The translations under genes and the position numbers were made by a program. DNA of 64,000 nucleotides from Pseudomonas lactis (GTDB taxonomy: Bacteria > Pseudomonadota > Gammaproteobacteria > Pseudomonadales > Pseudomonadaceae), in NCBI RefSeq assembly GCF_001439845.1, contig NZ_JYLO01000019.1, forward strand, positions 59,115 through 123,114. The letters run 5' to 3'. Below the pieces are notes generated by a model that saw only the letters and a program-made list of their open reading frames with translations, searched no databases and was not told the DNA's origin. Position 1 is the stretch's first letter. Each line of letters starts with the position of its first letter. Positions 1-8,699 of the stretch are shown piece after piece.

Positions 1-177
1 AAAACGCGTGGGGTTGTGGGAGCGGCCATAGTCAAAACCCTTGTGCACGCCGGGGCTGTCCTGCAGGTAGGTGGAGTTGGCGTAGATCGGTGGCATCAGC
101 GCGCCCGTGGTCGGGTCGGGTGACTGCCCGGCGTGGATCACACGGGTGGCAAACGCGCTTTTATCGGGCTGGCTCAT
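1..177 (-). CDS. cystathionine gamma-lyase/gamma-synthase, N-terminal part (runs off the window)
   Basis: Only the first 59 codons are inside the window. They read MSQPDKSAFATRVIHAGQ and then a stretch with DPTTGALMPPIYANSTY, the usual N-terminus of the PLP-dependent Cys/Met metabolism enzymes (cystathionine gamma-synthase, gamma-lyase and relatives). The ATG overlaps the TGA of the upstream cystathionine beta-synthase gene (ATGA), and GGAG lies 9 bases before it, so the two are translationally coupled. With the beta-synthase this would complete reverse transsulfuration from homocysteine to cysteine. That pairing favours gamma-lyase, but the catalytic part is not visible and a gamma-synthase cannot be excluded. 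Confidence 0.85.
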   Translation of the reverse strand, partial: MSQPDKSAFATRVIHAGQSPDPTTGALMPPIYANSTYLQDSPGVHKGFDYGRSHNPTRF

Positions 178-1550
178 GCAAGGGATCTCCGTAGGTGGTT
201 AAGCAGGTCGACGCGGGTGATCAGGCCATAAAAGCCTGAGGCGTCGGCAATGATGGCGACCAGGCCGCGATCCAGCTCGGCCTGAAGTTCGGCCAGGCTG
301 GCGCTGGGGGCCAGGGTGTGCAGCGTATTGGTCATGGCGCTGGCGACGGTCATGGAGAAGTCCGCGGCGTCATGGTGCAGGCCCAGCAGGATGTCGGACT
401 CGTCGATGACGCCCACCAGTGTCTGGCCATCGACCAGTACCGGCAGTTGCGACACGTCCGCCAGGCGCATGCGCTGGAAGGCGGTAAGCAGGGTGTCGTC
501 GGGGCTTACGCTGATCACGCGGCCGTCTTCGAAGCGGCGCGCGATCAGGTCACGCAGGTCGCCGTAGTGCTTGTACTGCAACAGGCCGGCGTCGTTCATC
601 CACTGGTCGTTGTAAACCTTCGACAGGTAGCGCGTGCCGGTGTCGCAGACAAAGGTCACCACGCGCTTGGGTTCGGTTTGCTCGCGGCAGTAGCGCAAGG
701 CAGCGGCGAGCAGGGTGCCGGTGGATGAGCCGCCGAGGATACCTTCGGCCTTGAGCAATTGGCGGGCGTGGTCGAAGCTGTCGGCATCGCTGATGGAGTA
801 GGCGTGGCGCACGCTGGACAGGTCGGCGATCGAGGGGATGAAGTCCTCGCCGATGCCTTCCACCGCCCAGGAACCTGGGGTTTCCAACTTGCCGCTGCGG
901 CTGTATTCGGCCATTACCGAGCCGACCGGGTCGGCCAGTACCATGGCCAACTCGGGTTGCACGCGCTTGAAGAAACGCGTGAGGCCGGTGAGGGTGCCGG
1001 CCGAGCCGACGCCCACCACAATCGCGTCCACATCGTGCTGGGTTTGCGCCCAGATCTCCGGCGCGGTGCTGGTCTCGTGGGCCAAGGGGTTGGCCGGGTT
1101 ATTGAACTGGTCGGCGAAGAACGAGCCTGGAATATCTTTGGCCAAACGTGCCGCCACATCCTGGTAATACTCGGGATGGCCCTTGCCCACATCGGAGCGG
1201 GTGATATGCACCTCGGCGCCCATGGCCTTGAGGTGCAGCACCTTTTCCGTGGACATCTTGTCGGGCACCACCAACACCACCCGGTAACCCTTGGCCCGGC
1301 CCACCAGCGCGAGGCCCAGGCCGGTATTACCGGCGGTGGCTTCAATGATGGTACCGCCAGGGCGCAAACGACCATCGCGCTCGGCAGCGTCGATCATCGC
1401 CAGGCCGATGCGGTCCTTGATGGAACCGCCGGGGTTTTGCGATTCAAGCTTGAGAAACAGCGTGCAGGGGCCGGTATCGAAGCGGCTGACCTTGACCAGC
1501 GGGGTATTGCCGATCAGCTCGAGTACGGCAGGGCGGGAAGGCGTGGGCAT
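174..1550 (-). CDS. cystathionine beta-synthase (PLP enzyme with C-terminal CBS-domain pair)
   Basis: This 458-residue protein should condense homocysteine and serine to cystathionine in the cytoplasm. The fold-type II PLP domain fills about residues 5-320. The PLP lysine is K45 in GGSIKDRIG, the substrate loop is EATAGNTGLG near residue 70, and the phosphate-binding loop is GVGSAGTLTG near 180. A pair of CBS motifs follows from about 345 to the end, as in eukaryotic and some bacterial enzymes. There is no N-terminal haem segment. The start has an AGGAG site 6 bases upstream. The stop overlaps the next gene, a cystathionine gamma-lyase-type enzyme, so the pair looks like a reverse-transsulfuration operon. 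The CBS tail separates it from ordinary cysteine synthases. Confidence 0.92.
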   Translation of the reverse strand: MPTPSRPAVLELIGNTPLVKVSRFDTGPCTLFLKLESQNPGGSIKDRIGLAMIDAAERDGRLRPGGTIIEATAGNTGLGLALVGRAKGYRVVLVVPDKMSTEKVLHLKAMGAEVHITRSDVGKGHPEYYQDVAARLAKDIPGSFFADQFNNPANPLAHETSTAPEIWAQTQHDVDAIVVGVGSAGTLTGLTRFFKRVQPELAMVLADPVGSVMAEYSRSGKLETPGSWAVEGIGEDFIPSIADLSSVRHAYSISDADSFDHARQLLKAEGILGGSSTGTLLAAALRYCREQTEPKRVVTFVCDTGTRYLSKVYNDQWMNDAGLLQYKHYGDLRDLIARRFEDGRVISVSPDDTLLTAFQRMRLADVSQLPVLVDGQTLVGVIDESDILLGLHHDAADFSMTVASAMTNTLHTLAPSASLAELQAELDRGLVAIIADASGFYGLITRVDLLNHLRRSLA

Positions 1551-1699
1551 GTCGTCTCCTGGTTACGGGATGGGCGTAGGGCGAGGGACAGCAAAAAAAC
1601 AGCATGGCTTGGAACATAGGCCGGTATCGCCGGTGTCGCAACTGGGCGTCCGTTGGATGACTTTTTTTGCCGCATGGGGGGAAGGCGCGCAATCAAACG

Positions 1700-1799
1700 G
1701 TGGGAGCGGGCTTGCTCGCTAAGGCGGCCTGACAGCCAACGCTTATCTACCTGATGCCCTGTGAAATGTGGGAGCTGGCTTGCCTGCGAAGACGGCCTG
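1700..1799. repeat. two REP palindromes
   Basis: GGGAGCGGGCTTGCTCGC begins near 1701 and a variant, GGGAGCTGGCTTGCCTGCGA, near 1770. Both are followed by AAGGCGG or AAGACGG. They are the G-rich Pseudomonas REP class with its GCGGGCTTGCTCGC core. Confidence 0.8.
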
Positions 1800-1830
1800 A
1801 AAGTCTGCCGGAATGTTGGCTCAGGCCGAG

Positions 1831-2105
1831 TACATATCCGTTATTTAGGTAACGGCCACTTAGGGTTCCGCTCTGACAGCGGCTCACTTTTGAAAAGAGC
1901 CGGAATGCCGGCCCAGCCAAAAGTAAGCAAAAGGCTCTTGCCCCACCACTCGGCACCTCGCTTAGGCTCGGTGTGCCCGTAATCCGCCAGTGATTTGGGG
2001 GGCCGCCCCAAATCCCTGTCGAATTCCGGCCAGCGTGGTTTGACGGGGCGCTTAAGATCAAAAGCAGAGCAAGATCAAGAGCGGCACGCTTCGCATCGTG
2101 GTTAC
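1831..2105 (+). repeat. dispersed ~0.27-kb repeat, copy 1 (second copy at 11021-11274, inverted)
   Basis: The segment starts near TACATATCCGTT and ends near CGCTTCGCATCGTGGTTAC. The same order of conserved blocks recurs on the other strand at 11021-11274. Shared blocks include GGTTCCGCTCTGACAGCGGC, GCCCCACCACTCGGC, CTAGGCTCGGTGTGCCCG (here CTTAGGCTCGG...) and GGCCAGCGTGGTTTGACGGGGCGC. Two internal stretches differ between the copies. One of them is a hairpin (GATTTGGGG 1992-2000 with CCCCAAATC 2006-2014) that the other copy replaces with an unrelated hairpin. It is probably a non-coding mobile or structured repeat of Pseudomonas, with no transposase. Confidence 0.75.
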
Positions 2106-2130
2106 GGTTGAGCATATACCTATGCCTTCA

Positions 2131-2219
2131 TGTGGGAGCGCGCTTGCTCGCGAAAGCGGTGGGTCAGTTTTCACATGTGTGGCGGATACATCGCCTTCGC
2201 GAGCAAGCCCGCTCCCACA
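2131..2219. repeat. inverted REP pair (REPIN)
   Basis: TGTGGGAGCGCGCTTGCTCG at the left end faces CGAGCAAGCCCGCTCCCACA at the right, with about 45 bases between them. The pair sits directly after the stop codon of the VOC gene, the common position for such elements in Pseudomonas. Confidence 0.85.
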
Positions 2220-2221
2220 GT

Positions 2222-2704
2222 TCAGTTCCCGGCAATGGCGGCTTCGATGGTAGCGATGTCGATTTTGGACATGGTCATCATCGCTTCAAATGCACGCTTG
2301 GCGACGGCAGGATCTTTACTGGTAACTGCATTGACCAACACCCTCGGCGAGATCTGCCACGACAGCCCCCACCTGTCCTTGCACCAACCGCAAGCACTCG
2401 CCTGCCCACCGTTGTCGATGATGGCATGCCACAAGCGGTCGGTTTCCTCCTGGTCATCCGTGGAGACCTGAAAGGAAAACGCCTCACTGTGCTTGAACAT
2501 GGGGCCGCCATTGAGGCCCACGCAGGGGATACCCAGCACGGTGAATTCCACGGTCAACTCATCGCCCTGCTTGCCGGCCGGGTAGTCGCCAGGCGCACGG
2601 TGTACGGCCTTTACTTCGCTGTTGGGGAAGGTGTTGGCGTAGAAGGTCGCTGCCTCCAGGGCATCGCCGTTGTACCAGAGGCAAATCGTATTCTTGTTGT
2701 TCAT
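2222..2704 (-). CDS. VOC superfamily protein, PhnB / 3-demethylubiquinone methyltransferase-like type
   Basis: The 160-residue protein has the single-chain pattern of the PhnB-like glyoxalase/bleomycin-resistance group. It opens with CLWYNGDALEAATFYANTFP, has GIPCVGLNGGP and KHSEAFSFQV near the middle, and DRWGLSWQI near residue 115. No reaction is established for most of this group and none is claimed here. The start follows GAGGAGCC-type sequence within 10 bases. The gene stands alone, and a REP pair follows its stop. Confidence 0.85.
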   Translation of the reverse strand: MNNKNTICLWYNGDALEAATFYANTFPNSEVKAVHRAPGDYPAGKQGDELTVEFTVLGIPCVGLNGGPMFKHSEAFSFQVSTDDQEETDRLWHAIIDNGGQASACGWCKDRWGLSWQISPRVLVNAVTSKDPAVAKRAFEAMMTMSKIDIATIEAAIAGN

Positions 2705-2769
2705 CGCAAGGCTCCTCGGGTTGAAAGGTGCATGAAGTCTAGACGATAGCCACAGACGTTCTTCCCCGT

Positions 2770-3489
2770 CTAAAACCGCTCATCCAGAATCGCCGGCAAG
2801 GTGATGTCCTTGACGAAGCTGGCCGAGGACAAGCTCAGCGTCATGCGCACCACCTGCACCACGTCATGTACAGGGATCAACTGACCTTCACCGCGTTGCG
2901 CCGCCACTGTGATCGGTGTGCTCAACGGGTCTTCGGTGTTCAGGTCACCGAGGTTCAGGCAGGTCACGCCCAGGCGCTGATGCCGATAACCTTCACGCAA
3001 GGCATCGGCAATCCCGCGCAGCGCAAACTTGGAGGCACCGAAGGCCACCTCTGGGCGACCACTTTGCGGCAGGCCGGAGGTGGAGCCGGTCAGGATGATC
3101 CGTGGGTTGGCGCTGCCGAGCAGCACCGGCAGCAGGCGTTTGATCAGCAACAGGGTAGAGGTGATATTGCACGTGACAATGGCTTCGAGTTGCTCATCAC
3201 TGTCGGCCAAAAAGTTGTACGCCGGATCGAAGGCAAACTCTTCCCAGATACCCAGGTTGTAGATCAGGGTATCCAGCCCGCTCTCGACCACCGAAGCTTC
3301 AATGGTCTGAGCAGCTTTGGCGGGTTCGGCCAGGTTGGCTTCGATCCAGTGCACCTGCACATCAGCCTTGTGGTTGAGCTGGTCAGGACGGCTGCGGGAT
3401 ACACCGATCAGCGTATCCCCGGCTTCGCCCAACCCTTCGATCAGGGCTTTGCCCAGGCCTTTGCTGGCGCCAACTACCATGGTTTTCAT
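2770..3489 (-). CDS. short-chain dehydrogenase/reductase family protein with Phe at the catalytic Tyr position
   Basis: The 239-residue protein has a Rossmann start, VVGASKGLGKAL, matching the TGxxxGxG cofactor loop. It has the structural NLG motif and an active-site serine in LTGSTSG. Where the family has YxxxK, the DNA (about 3023-3037) reads FGASK, so the general-acid tyrosine is phenylalanine and the lysine is kept. The start at 3489 is preferred over upstream ones because AAGGAGAC lies just before it and the glycine loop falls at residue 8. The gene is separate from its neighbours. The substrate is unknown, and the substitution may mean weak or altered catalysis. Confidence 0.85.
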   Translation of the reverse strand: MKTMVVGASKGLGKALIEGLGEAGDTLIGVSRSRPDQLNHKADVQVHWIEANLAEPAKAAQTIEASVVESGLDTLIYNLGIWEEFAFDPAYNFLADSDEQLEAIVTCNITSTLLLIKRLLPVLLGSANPRIILTGSTSGLPQSGRPEVAFGASKFALRGIADALREGYRHQRLGVTCLNLGDLNTEDPLSTPITVAAQRGEGQLIPVHDVVQVVRMTLSLSSASFVKDITLPAILDERF

Positions 3490-3553
3490 TACGCGTCTCC
3501 TTGACTGGAGGGCGTAGTTATAAGGCAGTTGGGTGGGGCTTTCCAGCGTGTAC

Positions 3554-4738
3554 TTACGCTTGCACCGCTTCCGGGCAAGTCCGCAAACCTGCACGCCGCG
3601 CACGCCAGCCCAAACCCAGCACCATCAGCAAACCCAGCCCAGCCATGATCGCGCCTGCCAGTGAAATGGCCGGATAGCCCAACCCGGCATTGATCACCGC
3701 ACCCCCCAACGCCGCACCAATCGCATTCCCAAAATTGAACGCACCGATGTTCATCGCCGAAGCCAGGTTAGGCGCGTCCTTTGCTGCCTCCATCACCCGC
3801 ATCTGCAACGGCGGCACCAGGGCAAAGCTGGCAGCGCCCCACAGCAGGATCGACAGCGCCGCAGGCAGCGGCCACTGCATAAGGACCGAGAAGGCCAACA
3901 GCACGGCAATCAACACCACCAGCGAGATGATCAGGGTGCGGTCCACCGAGCGGTCCGCAGACTTGCCACCCCACACATTGCCCAGGGTGAGCCCGACTCC
4001 GAACAGCACCAGCATCCCGGTGACGAAGTTGGTCGAAGCGTGGGTGACGTCGCGCAGAATCGGCGCGATGTAGGTGAATACCGTAAACATCGCACTTGAG
4101 CCCACCACGGTCAGCGCCAACGCGGCCAGCACCGGCCCGCGACCCAGCACACGGATTTCCGCCATCAGCCCGCCACCCTTGGGCGCGGGAGTATTGGGCA
4201 ATGCCCACCACAGCGCCGCCATGACCACCGCGCCGAGCCCACTGATGCCCCAGAACGCGGTACGCCAACCGAAGTTCTCGCCAAACCAGGTCGCCAGGGG
4301 CACGCCGCCAATGGTTGCGAGGGTCAGCCCCATGAACATCGCCGCCACAGCGCCCGCGCGCTTCTCGGGCGCCACCAGGCTTGCGGCCACAATCGAGCCA
4401 ATCCCAAAGAACGCTCCATGATTAAGCGACGTCACCAGCCTGGCGATCATCAGCGTCTGGTAGTTGCTGGCCAACGCTGACAGCAAATTACCCAGGGTAA
4501 AAATCGCCATCAGCCCGATCAGCAGATAACGGCGGGGCACCCTGGCCGTCGCCAGGGTCATGATCGGCGCGCCAATCAACACGCCCATGGCGTAGGCGCT
4601 CACCAACAGGCCCGCAGCGGGAATGGAGACATCAAGATCAGCGGCGATACCGGGCAACATGCCCATAGGGGCAAACTCTGTGACCCCGATGCCAAAGGCA
4701 CCGACGGACAATGCTACAAGGGGGGGATTGATACGCAT
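3554..4738 (-). CDS. MFS efflux transporter (DHA1/AraJ-like)
   Basis: The 394-residue inner-membrane protein has about twelve hydrophobic segments. The first carries LSVGAFGIGVTEFAPMGMLP, typical of the AraJ-like drug/sugar exporters of the DHA1 family. The motif-A loop after the second segment is degenerate (ATARVPRRY). The gene is divergent from a LysR regulator at 4833 across a 94-base interval that probably holds both promoters. That arrangement suggests the regulator controls the pump. The substrate cannot be told from sequence. Confidence 0.88.
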   Translation of the reverse strand: MRINPPLVALSVGAFGIGVTEFAPMGMLPGIAADLDVSIPAAGLLVSAYAMGVLIGAPIMTLATARVPRRYLLIGLMAIFTLGNLLSALASNYQTLMIARLVTSLNHGAFFGIGSIVAASLVAPEKRAGAVAAMFMGLTLATIGGVPLATWFGENFGWRTAFWGISGLGAVVMAALWWALPNTPAPKGGGLMAEIRVLGRGPVLAALALTVVGSSAMFTVFTYIAPILRDVTHASTNFVTGMLVLFGVGLTLGNVWGGKSADRSVDRTLIISLVVLIAVLLAFSVLMQWPLPAALSILLWGAASFALVPPLQMRVMEAAKDAPNLASAMNIGAFNFGNAIGAALGGAVINAGLGYPAISLAGAIMAGLGLLMVLGLGWRARRAGLRTCPEAVQA

Positions 4739-4832
4739 GGGTGACTCCTCATCTGTGAGCCAAATGCTACAATCCTGCCTTTTGCAGCAGTAGCCCTCGG
4801 TTGGGAACTACAGCTTTGCGCAGGAGGCACAA

Positions 4833-5726
4833 ATGGACATCGGCGGGCGTTCGGGAGAGATGGAAGTCTTCACCATGGTCGCCGAGCACGGCAGCCTGTC
4901 GGGCGCGGCCAGGGCGTTGGGACTGACCCCATCGGCCATCAGCCGCATCATCACCCGCACCGAACAGCGCATCGGCACCCGTCTGCTGCTGCGCACCACC
5001 CGCGCCATCACCTTCACCGCTGAAGGCGAAGCCTACCTGCGCGGCGCCCGGCGCATCCTCGCCGACATGGCTGAAGTCGAAGACGCCATCACCGACCAGG
5101 GCGCCCCACGCGGACGCCTGCGCGTCAGCGCCGCACTGGCCCACGGCCGCATGACCATCGTCCCCCTGATCGCCGCCTTCAGCGCCCGCTACCCCGCCAT
5201 CGTCGTCGACCTGATGCTCGGCGACGAAGTCGTAGACATCCTCGGCGGCCAGGCCGACGTCGCCATCCGCTTCGGCCCCCTCGCCGACAGCCCCCTGACC
5301 GCTCGCCTTATCGGCTCTACCGGGCAGGTTATCGTCGCCTCACCGGACTACCTGGCACGGCATGGCACCCCCGTGACGCCGCAGGATTTACTGCAACACA
5401 ACTGCCTGCGCTTCAACTTCCGCAGAGCGGCGCCGGATTGGCCGTTTCGGGTGGAGGGGCGGGAGTTTTCGTTGAAGGTGGCGGGGACGATTGAGGGAAA
5501 TAGCGGCGAGGCATTGGCGCAGTTGGCGAAGCTGGGGGCGGGGGTGGCGAGGATTGGGGCGTTTAGTGTGGTGGAGGAGGTGAGGCGGGGGGAGTTGGTG
5601 GTGTTGCTGGAGGAGTTTAATCCTGGAGATGTGGAGCCGATTCATGCGGTGTTTGTGGGGGGAGGGGCGATGCCGGCGCGGGTTAGGGCGTTTGTGGATT
5701 TTTTGGTGGAGAGGCATGGCGTTTGA
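4833..5726 (+). CDS. LysR-family transcriptional regulator
   Basis: The 297-residue protein has the N-terminal winged helix (MEVFTMVAEHGSLSGAARAL, then SAISRIITRTEQRIGTRLL) and a LysR effector domain from about residue 90. GCAGGAGG sits 8 bases before the ATG. It is divergent from the MFS exporter and is its likely regulator. The coding strand uses mostly C-ending codons up to about 5430 and then switches to G- and T-ending codons, so the last third looks compositionally different although the frame and domain are intact. Confidence 0.9.
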   Translation: MDIGGRSGEMEVFTMVAEHGSLSGAARALGLTPSAISRIITRTEQRIGTRLLLRTTRAITFTAEGEAYLRGARRILADMAEVEDAITDQGAPRGRLRVSAALAHGRMTIVPLIAAFSARYPAIVVDLMLGDEVVDILGGQADVAIRFGPLADSPLTARLIGSTGQVIVASPDYLARHGTPVTPQDLLQHNCLRFNFRRAAPDWPFRVEGREFSLKVAGTIEGNSGEALAQLAKLGAGVARIGAFSVVEEVRRGELVVLLEEFNPGDVEPIHAVFVGGGAMPARVRAFVDFLVERHGV

Positions 5727-5993
5727 GGATGTGTTGGTTTGGATTTTTGGGGAGGCGGGCTGACCGGCGGATTTCGGCCTATTGTGTTGAAAAGTCGCTT
5801 TATGGCCTGATTGTGTGCGTCATTAAATGGCGGCCTGTTTTATTACTTTGTTCGCGTGCGGTTAGGCGGTAGAAGTCAGCGGATTTCAGGCGGTGCGCTG
5901 GACGCACAGTGCAGCGCCGCTCGGCTGCGAATAAAAAACACGACAGATAGGGATGAAAACCTCATCTGTCGCGGGCTCAAGGAAGGTAGATAT

Positions 5994-6377
5994 TCAAGGC
6001 GCGACGTGGGTGTGGAAGATCTTGCTGACGACCGTCCACTTGCCATCGACTTTCAGCAGGTTAAAGAAATCTGTAAAGCAAAAGCCCGATACGTCATTGG
6101 TGTCGATGCGCGCGCTGGCAGCGGTGCCTACGATGTCGATTTTGACGATTACGCCTTGAGCTTCAGGAGACGGGCGGAACGCGCTGTCAATGCCATCGAA
6201 CAATGTCTGAATCGGGCCCCCGGTCAGCTTACCGTCGCCATCGACGCTAAACATTGTTGCTTGCTCACTGAAAGCTGGTTTCATGATGCTGCTTTTGGCC
6301 TGCTTGCAGCCTTCGTTGTATTTGTTCAGTACCTCGACGATGGCTTGATATTCCGGCACATAAGTAGGTTTGTTCAT
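5994..6377 (-). CDS. NTF2-like / putative lumazine-binding family protein
   Basis: The 127-residue protein has the layout of the small NTF2-like 'putative lumazine-binding' family. An N-terminal helix (EYQAIVEVLNKYNEGCKQA) is followed by SEQATMFSVDGDGKLTGGPI, and the C-terminal strands DFFNLLKVDGKWTVVSKIFH are typical. Such proteins are often found with oxidoreductases. Here an Old Yellow Enzyme gene lies upstream on the same strand, 144 bases away. No catalytic function can be assigned. Confidence 0.8.
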   Translation of the reverse strand: MNKPTYVPEYQAIVEVLNKYNEGCKQAKSSIMKPAFSEQATMFSVDGDGKLTGGPIQTLFDGIDSAFRPSPEAQGVIVKIDIVGTAASARIDTNDVSGFCFTDFFNLLKVDGKWTVVSKIFHTHVAP

Positions 6378-6521
6378 GTTTGTACTCCTGGCTGTTAATT
6401 CGAATCATGTTAAAAAAACCAGCCACTGCTGGCTGGCATTCAGATCAATCCCTGAGACCATCCGCAGCGGCATTCACCGCTGGGGCCCAAGGTCTCACTT
6501 TTTGAATGTTGCTCAGTTGGC

Positions 6522-7625
6522 TTATCCCGCGAGCGTAGGCCAATCGGTGTAACCCTTTGCGCCGTTACCGTAATAGGTTTCGCGTGGCGCAACAGTGAGT
6601 TCTGCACCTTCTTTTAATCGACGAACCAAATCCGGATTAGCAATAAACGGGCGGCCAAAAGCGACTGCATCGACCTTGCCTTCAGCACGGCGGGTAACGG
6701 CCAGTTCGATGTCGTAATTGTTATTGCCGATGTATGGGCCTTTGAATCCTCTACGTAACGCATCGAGATCTACGTTCTCGGGAACAGTGCGTGACGTAGC
6801 GGTGGCGCCCTCGACAAAATGCATGTAGGCGAGTTGGAAGCGATTCAGTTGCTCAATCAGATAGCCATAGGTTTGCATTACCTGGCTGTCCAAGGGCGTG
6901 TTGCCGGCATCTGGCGTCACGGGAGAGAGGCGAATGCCAACGCGGTCATGCCCCCAGATCTCGACGACTGCTGCGGTTACTTCCAGCGTGAGTCGTGTGC
7001 GATTCTCAATCGAACCACCATATTGGTCGGTTCGCTGATTGGTAGAGTCGCGCAGGAACTGATCGAGCAAATAGCTATTGGCAGAGTGCACTTCTACACC
7101 ATCAAAACCGGCGTGTTTTGCGCATGCGGCGGCGTGTCGGTACTGCTCGATAATGCCTGGGATTTCGGATGTTTCCAGCGCTCGCGGCATGGAGACGTCC
7201 ATCATTCCCATTTCAGTGAAGGTCTGGCCTTCGGCTTTAATCGCCGAGGGCGCTACCGGTGCCGTGCCATCGGGCTGCAGGTCCACATGCGAGAAGCGCC
7301 CCACATGCCACAGTTGGCAAACAATAAGTCCACCAGCGGCATGCACTGCATCTGTCACCTGTTTCCAGCCTGCTACGTGCTCTTCAGTCCAGATGCCTGG
7401 CGTCAATGCATACCCACGCGCTTGCGCGGAAATATTGGTCGCTTCACTAATGATCAGACCGGCGCTGGCACGTTGTGCATAGTAGAGAGCGTGCATTTCG
7501 TTGGGGACGCCTTTTGGCCCCATGCGGCTGCGCGTTAACGGGGCCATGACAACGCGGTTAGCCAGAGATAAGGCTCCTAAAGTCATTGGAGTGAAAAGAT
7601 CCGTTGATGGGCGGTTGAGCGTCAT
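6522..7625 (-). CDS. alkene reductase, Old Yellow Enzyme family (NemA/XenB-like)
   Basis: The 367-residue FMN protein should use NAD(P)H to reduce activated C=C bonds or nitro compounds. It has the OYE N-terminal strand VVMAPLTRSR, the substrate-binding His/Asn pair in VEVHSANSYLLDQFL, the DQYGGSIENRTR motif and the FMN-phosphate segment AFGRPFIANPDLV. Start 7625 is chosen because AGGAAT precedes it and the family begins a few residues before FTPMTLG. A LysR gene is divergent from it, with a perfect inverted repeat between the two, so LysR control of an electrophile-responsive reductase is likely. Confidence 0.93.
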   Translation of the reverse strand: MTLNRPSTDLFTPMTLGALSLANRVVMAPLTRSRMGPKGVPNEMHALYYAQRASAGLIISEATNISAQARGYALTPGIWTEEHVAGWKQVTDAVHAAGGLIVCQLWHVGRFSHVDLQPDGTAPVAPSAIKAEGQTFTEMGMMDVSMPRALETSEIPGIIEQYRHAAACAKHAGFDGVEVHSANSYLLDQFLRDSTNQRTDQYGGSIENRTRLTLEVTAAVVEIWGHDRVGIRLSPVTPDAGNTPLDSQVMQTYGYLIEQLNRFQLAYMHFVEGATATSRTVPENVDLDALRRGFKGPYIGNNNYDIELAVTRRAEGKVDAVAFGRPFIANPDLVRRLKEGAELTVAPRETYYGNGAKGYTDWPTLAG

Positions 7626-7695
7626 TGTGATTCCTAAAGATAACTGTTCTGCCGGATGAAACACCTTGCTATATCAACTATGGAGGGCAATGATA

Positions 7696-7712
7696 ATGAC
7701 GTAAATAGTCAT
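7696..7712. promoter_or_regulatory. inverted repeat between OYE and LysR genes, likely LysR operator
   Basis: The site reads ATGACgtaaataGTCAT: two 5-base arms in perfect inversion around a 7-base spacer. It lies 71 bases upstream of the OYE start and 15 bases upstream of the preferred LysR start. LysR proteins commonly bind such dyads in divergent promoter regions. Its position is one reason for placing the LysR start downstream of it. Confidence 0.5.
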
Positions 7713-7727
7713 AGGCGTGGATACAGT

Positions 7728-8699
7728 ATGAGCAAAAAGGTCATAATGCAGGGCCCTGCGCGCGCTGAGGGCATCGAGAGTTCACTTCCCTTGCCACCAG
7801 TGCATTTCCCCGGTCTTTTAACCTTCGAGGCGGCCGCCAGACATTTGAACTTCGCTCGCGCCGCTGCAGAAATCGGTGTCACGCCAACTGCGGTATCACG
7901 CACGATCAAAAGTGTCGAAGCGCAACTCAACGTGCGGCTATTCAATCGAACAACACGCAGTGTCAGCCTGACCGAGGCCGGCGCGTCATTGAACGCAGCA
8001 TTAGCACCTGCGCTGGCTTTGATTAGAGACTCCTTGTCACAAGTCTTGCTCGCGACTGATCAACCATCTGGCACAGTACGCCTCAACTCTTCGTATGTTG
8101 CATACCGCATCTTGATCGAACCGCATCTAACCGCCTTCATGGAAGAGTTCCCGCTGATTAATGTCGAGGTATCACTGGATAATCAACTTGGCGATATCGT
8201 TAATGCCGGTTTCGATGTCGGCATACGCATGGGAAAACGAGTGCAAAGCGACATGGTCGCGATACAGTTGGGAGCGGCACAAAAAAGAATTGTGGTGGCT
8301 GCGCCGGATTACTTCCGCACGCGGGTTGAGCCGCAGACGTTGGAGCAACTGCTGAAGCACAACTGCATTCGCCAGCGGTATTCAGTTGGCGGAAGATTCT
8401 TTGAGTGGAGGTTCGAAGAGGGCGGGCAAATGGTTCAAATCGATGTTCAAGGGCGTTTTATTTTTGACGAAATGAGATCCGTCCTTGATGCGGCAATACA
8501 AGGCCAAGGCATTGGTTTTGTTTTCGAGGACTTCGCGAAGCAAGCGTTAGAAAACGGTACGCTTCGTCAGATATTGAAGCAGCACAGCGGCATGGACGAT
8601 GCGTTTCATTTTTACTACCCCCATCGTAAACACATGCCAGGCAAGCTGCGTGCGTTTGTTGATTTCATGCGTAGTGCTAATAAGATCGGAAAGGTCTGA
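7728..8699 (+). CDS. LysR-family transcriptional regulator divergent from the OYE gene
   Basis: From the 7728 start the protein has 323 residues. The winged helix begins near residue 25 (LLTFEAAARHLNFARAAAEIGVT, then AVSRTIKSVEAQLNVRLFNRTTR). A LysR substrate-binding domain follows from about 115, of the GcvA/TrpI-like type. The frame is open up to 7656, but that start would put coding sequence over the inverted repeat at 7696-7712, so 7728 is preferred. Neither start has a strong ribosome site. It probably controls the OYE gene. Confidence 0.85.
   Translation: MSKKVIMQGPARAEGIESSLPLPPVHFPGLLTFEAAARHLNFARAAAEIGVTPTAVSRTIKSVEAQLNVRLFNRTTRSVSLTEAGASLNAALAPALALIRDSLSQVLLATDQPSGTVRLNSSYVAYRILIEPHLTAFMEEFPLINVEVSLDNQLGDIVNAGFDVGIRMGKRVQSDMVAIQLGAAQKRIVVAAPDYFRTRVEPQTLEQLLKHNCIRQRYSVGGRFFEWRFEEGGQMVQIDVQGRFIFDEMRSVLDAAIQGQGIGFVFEDFAKQALENGTLRQILKQHSGMDDAFHFYYPHRKHMPGKLRAFVDFMRSANKIGKV

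Larger units (their letters stand above)
1551..2221. other. 671-base gene-free interval filled with REP sequences and a dispersed repeat
   Basis: No convincing gene lies here. The interval holds the upstream region of the cystathionine beta-synthase gene, two single REP palindromes (about 1700-1728 and 1767-1799), one copy of a dispersed repeat (1831-2105) and an inverted REP pair (2131-2219). The reading frames that cross it are repeat-derived and match frames in the second copy near 11.1 kb. Confidence 0.8.

Noticed and set aside
1747..2115. Frame of 122 codons across the first dispersed repeat
   Set aside because: It lies wholly in REP and repeat DNA, and a related frame recurs at 11109-11528. 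Repetition of the DNA explains it, with no ribosome site or independent homology.
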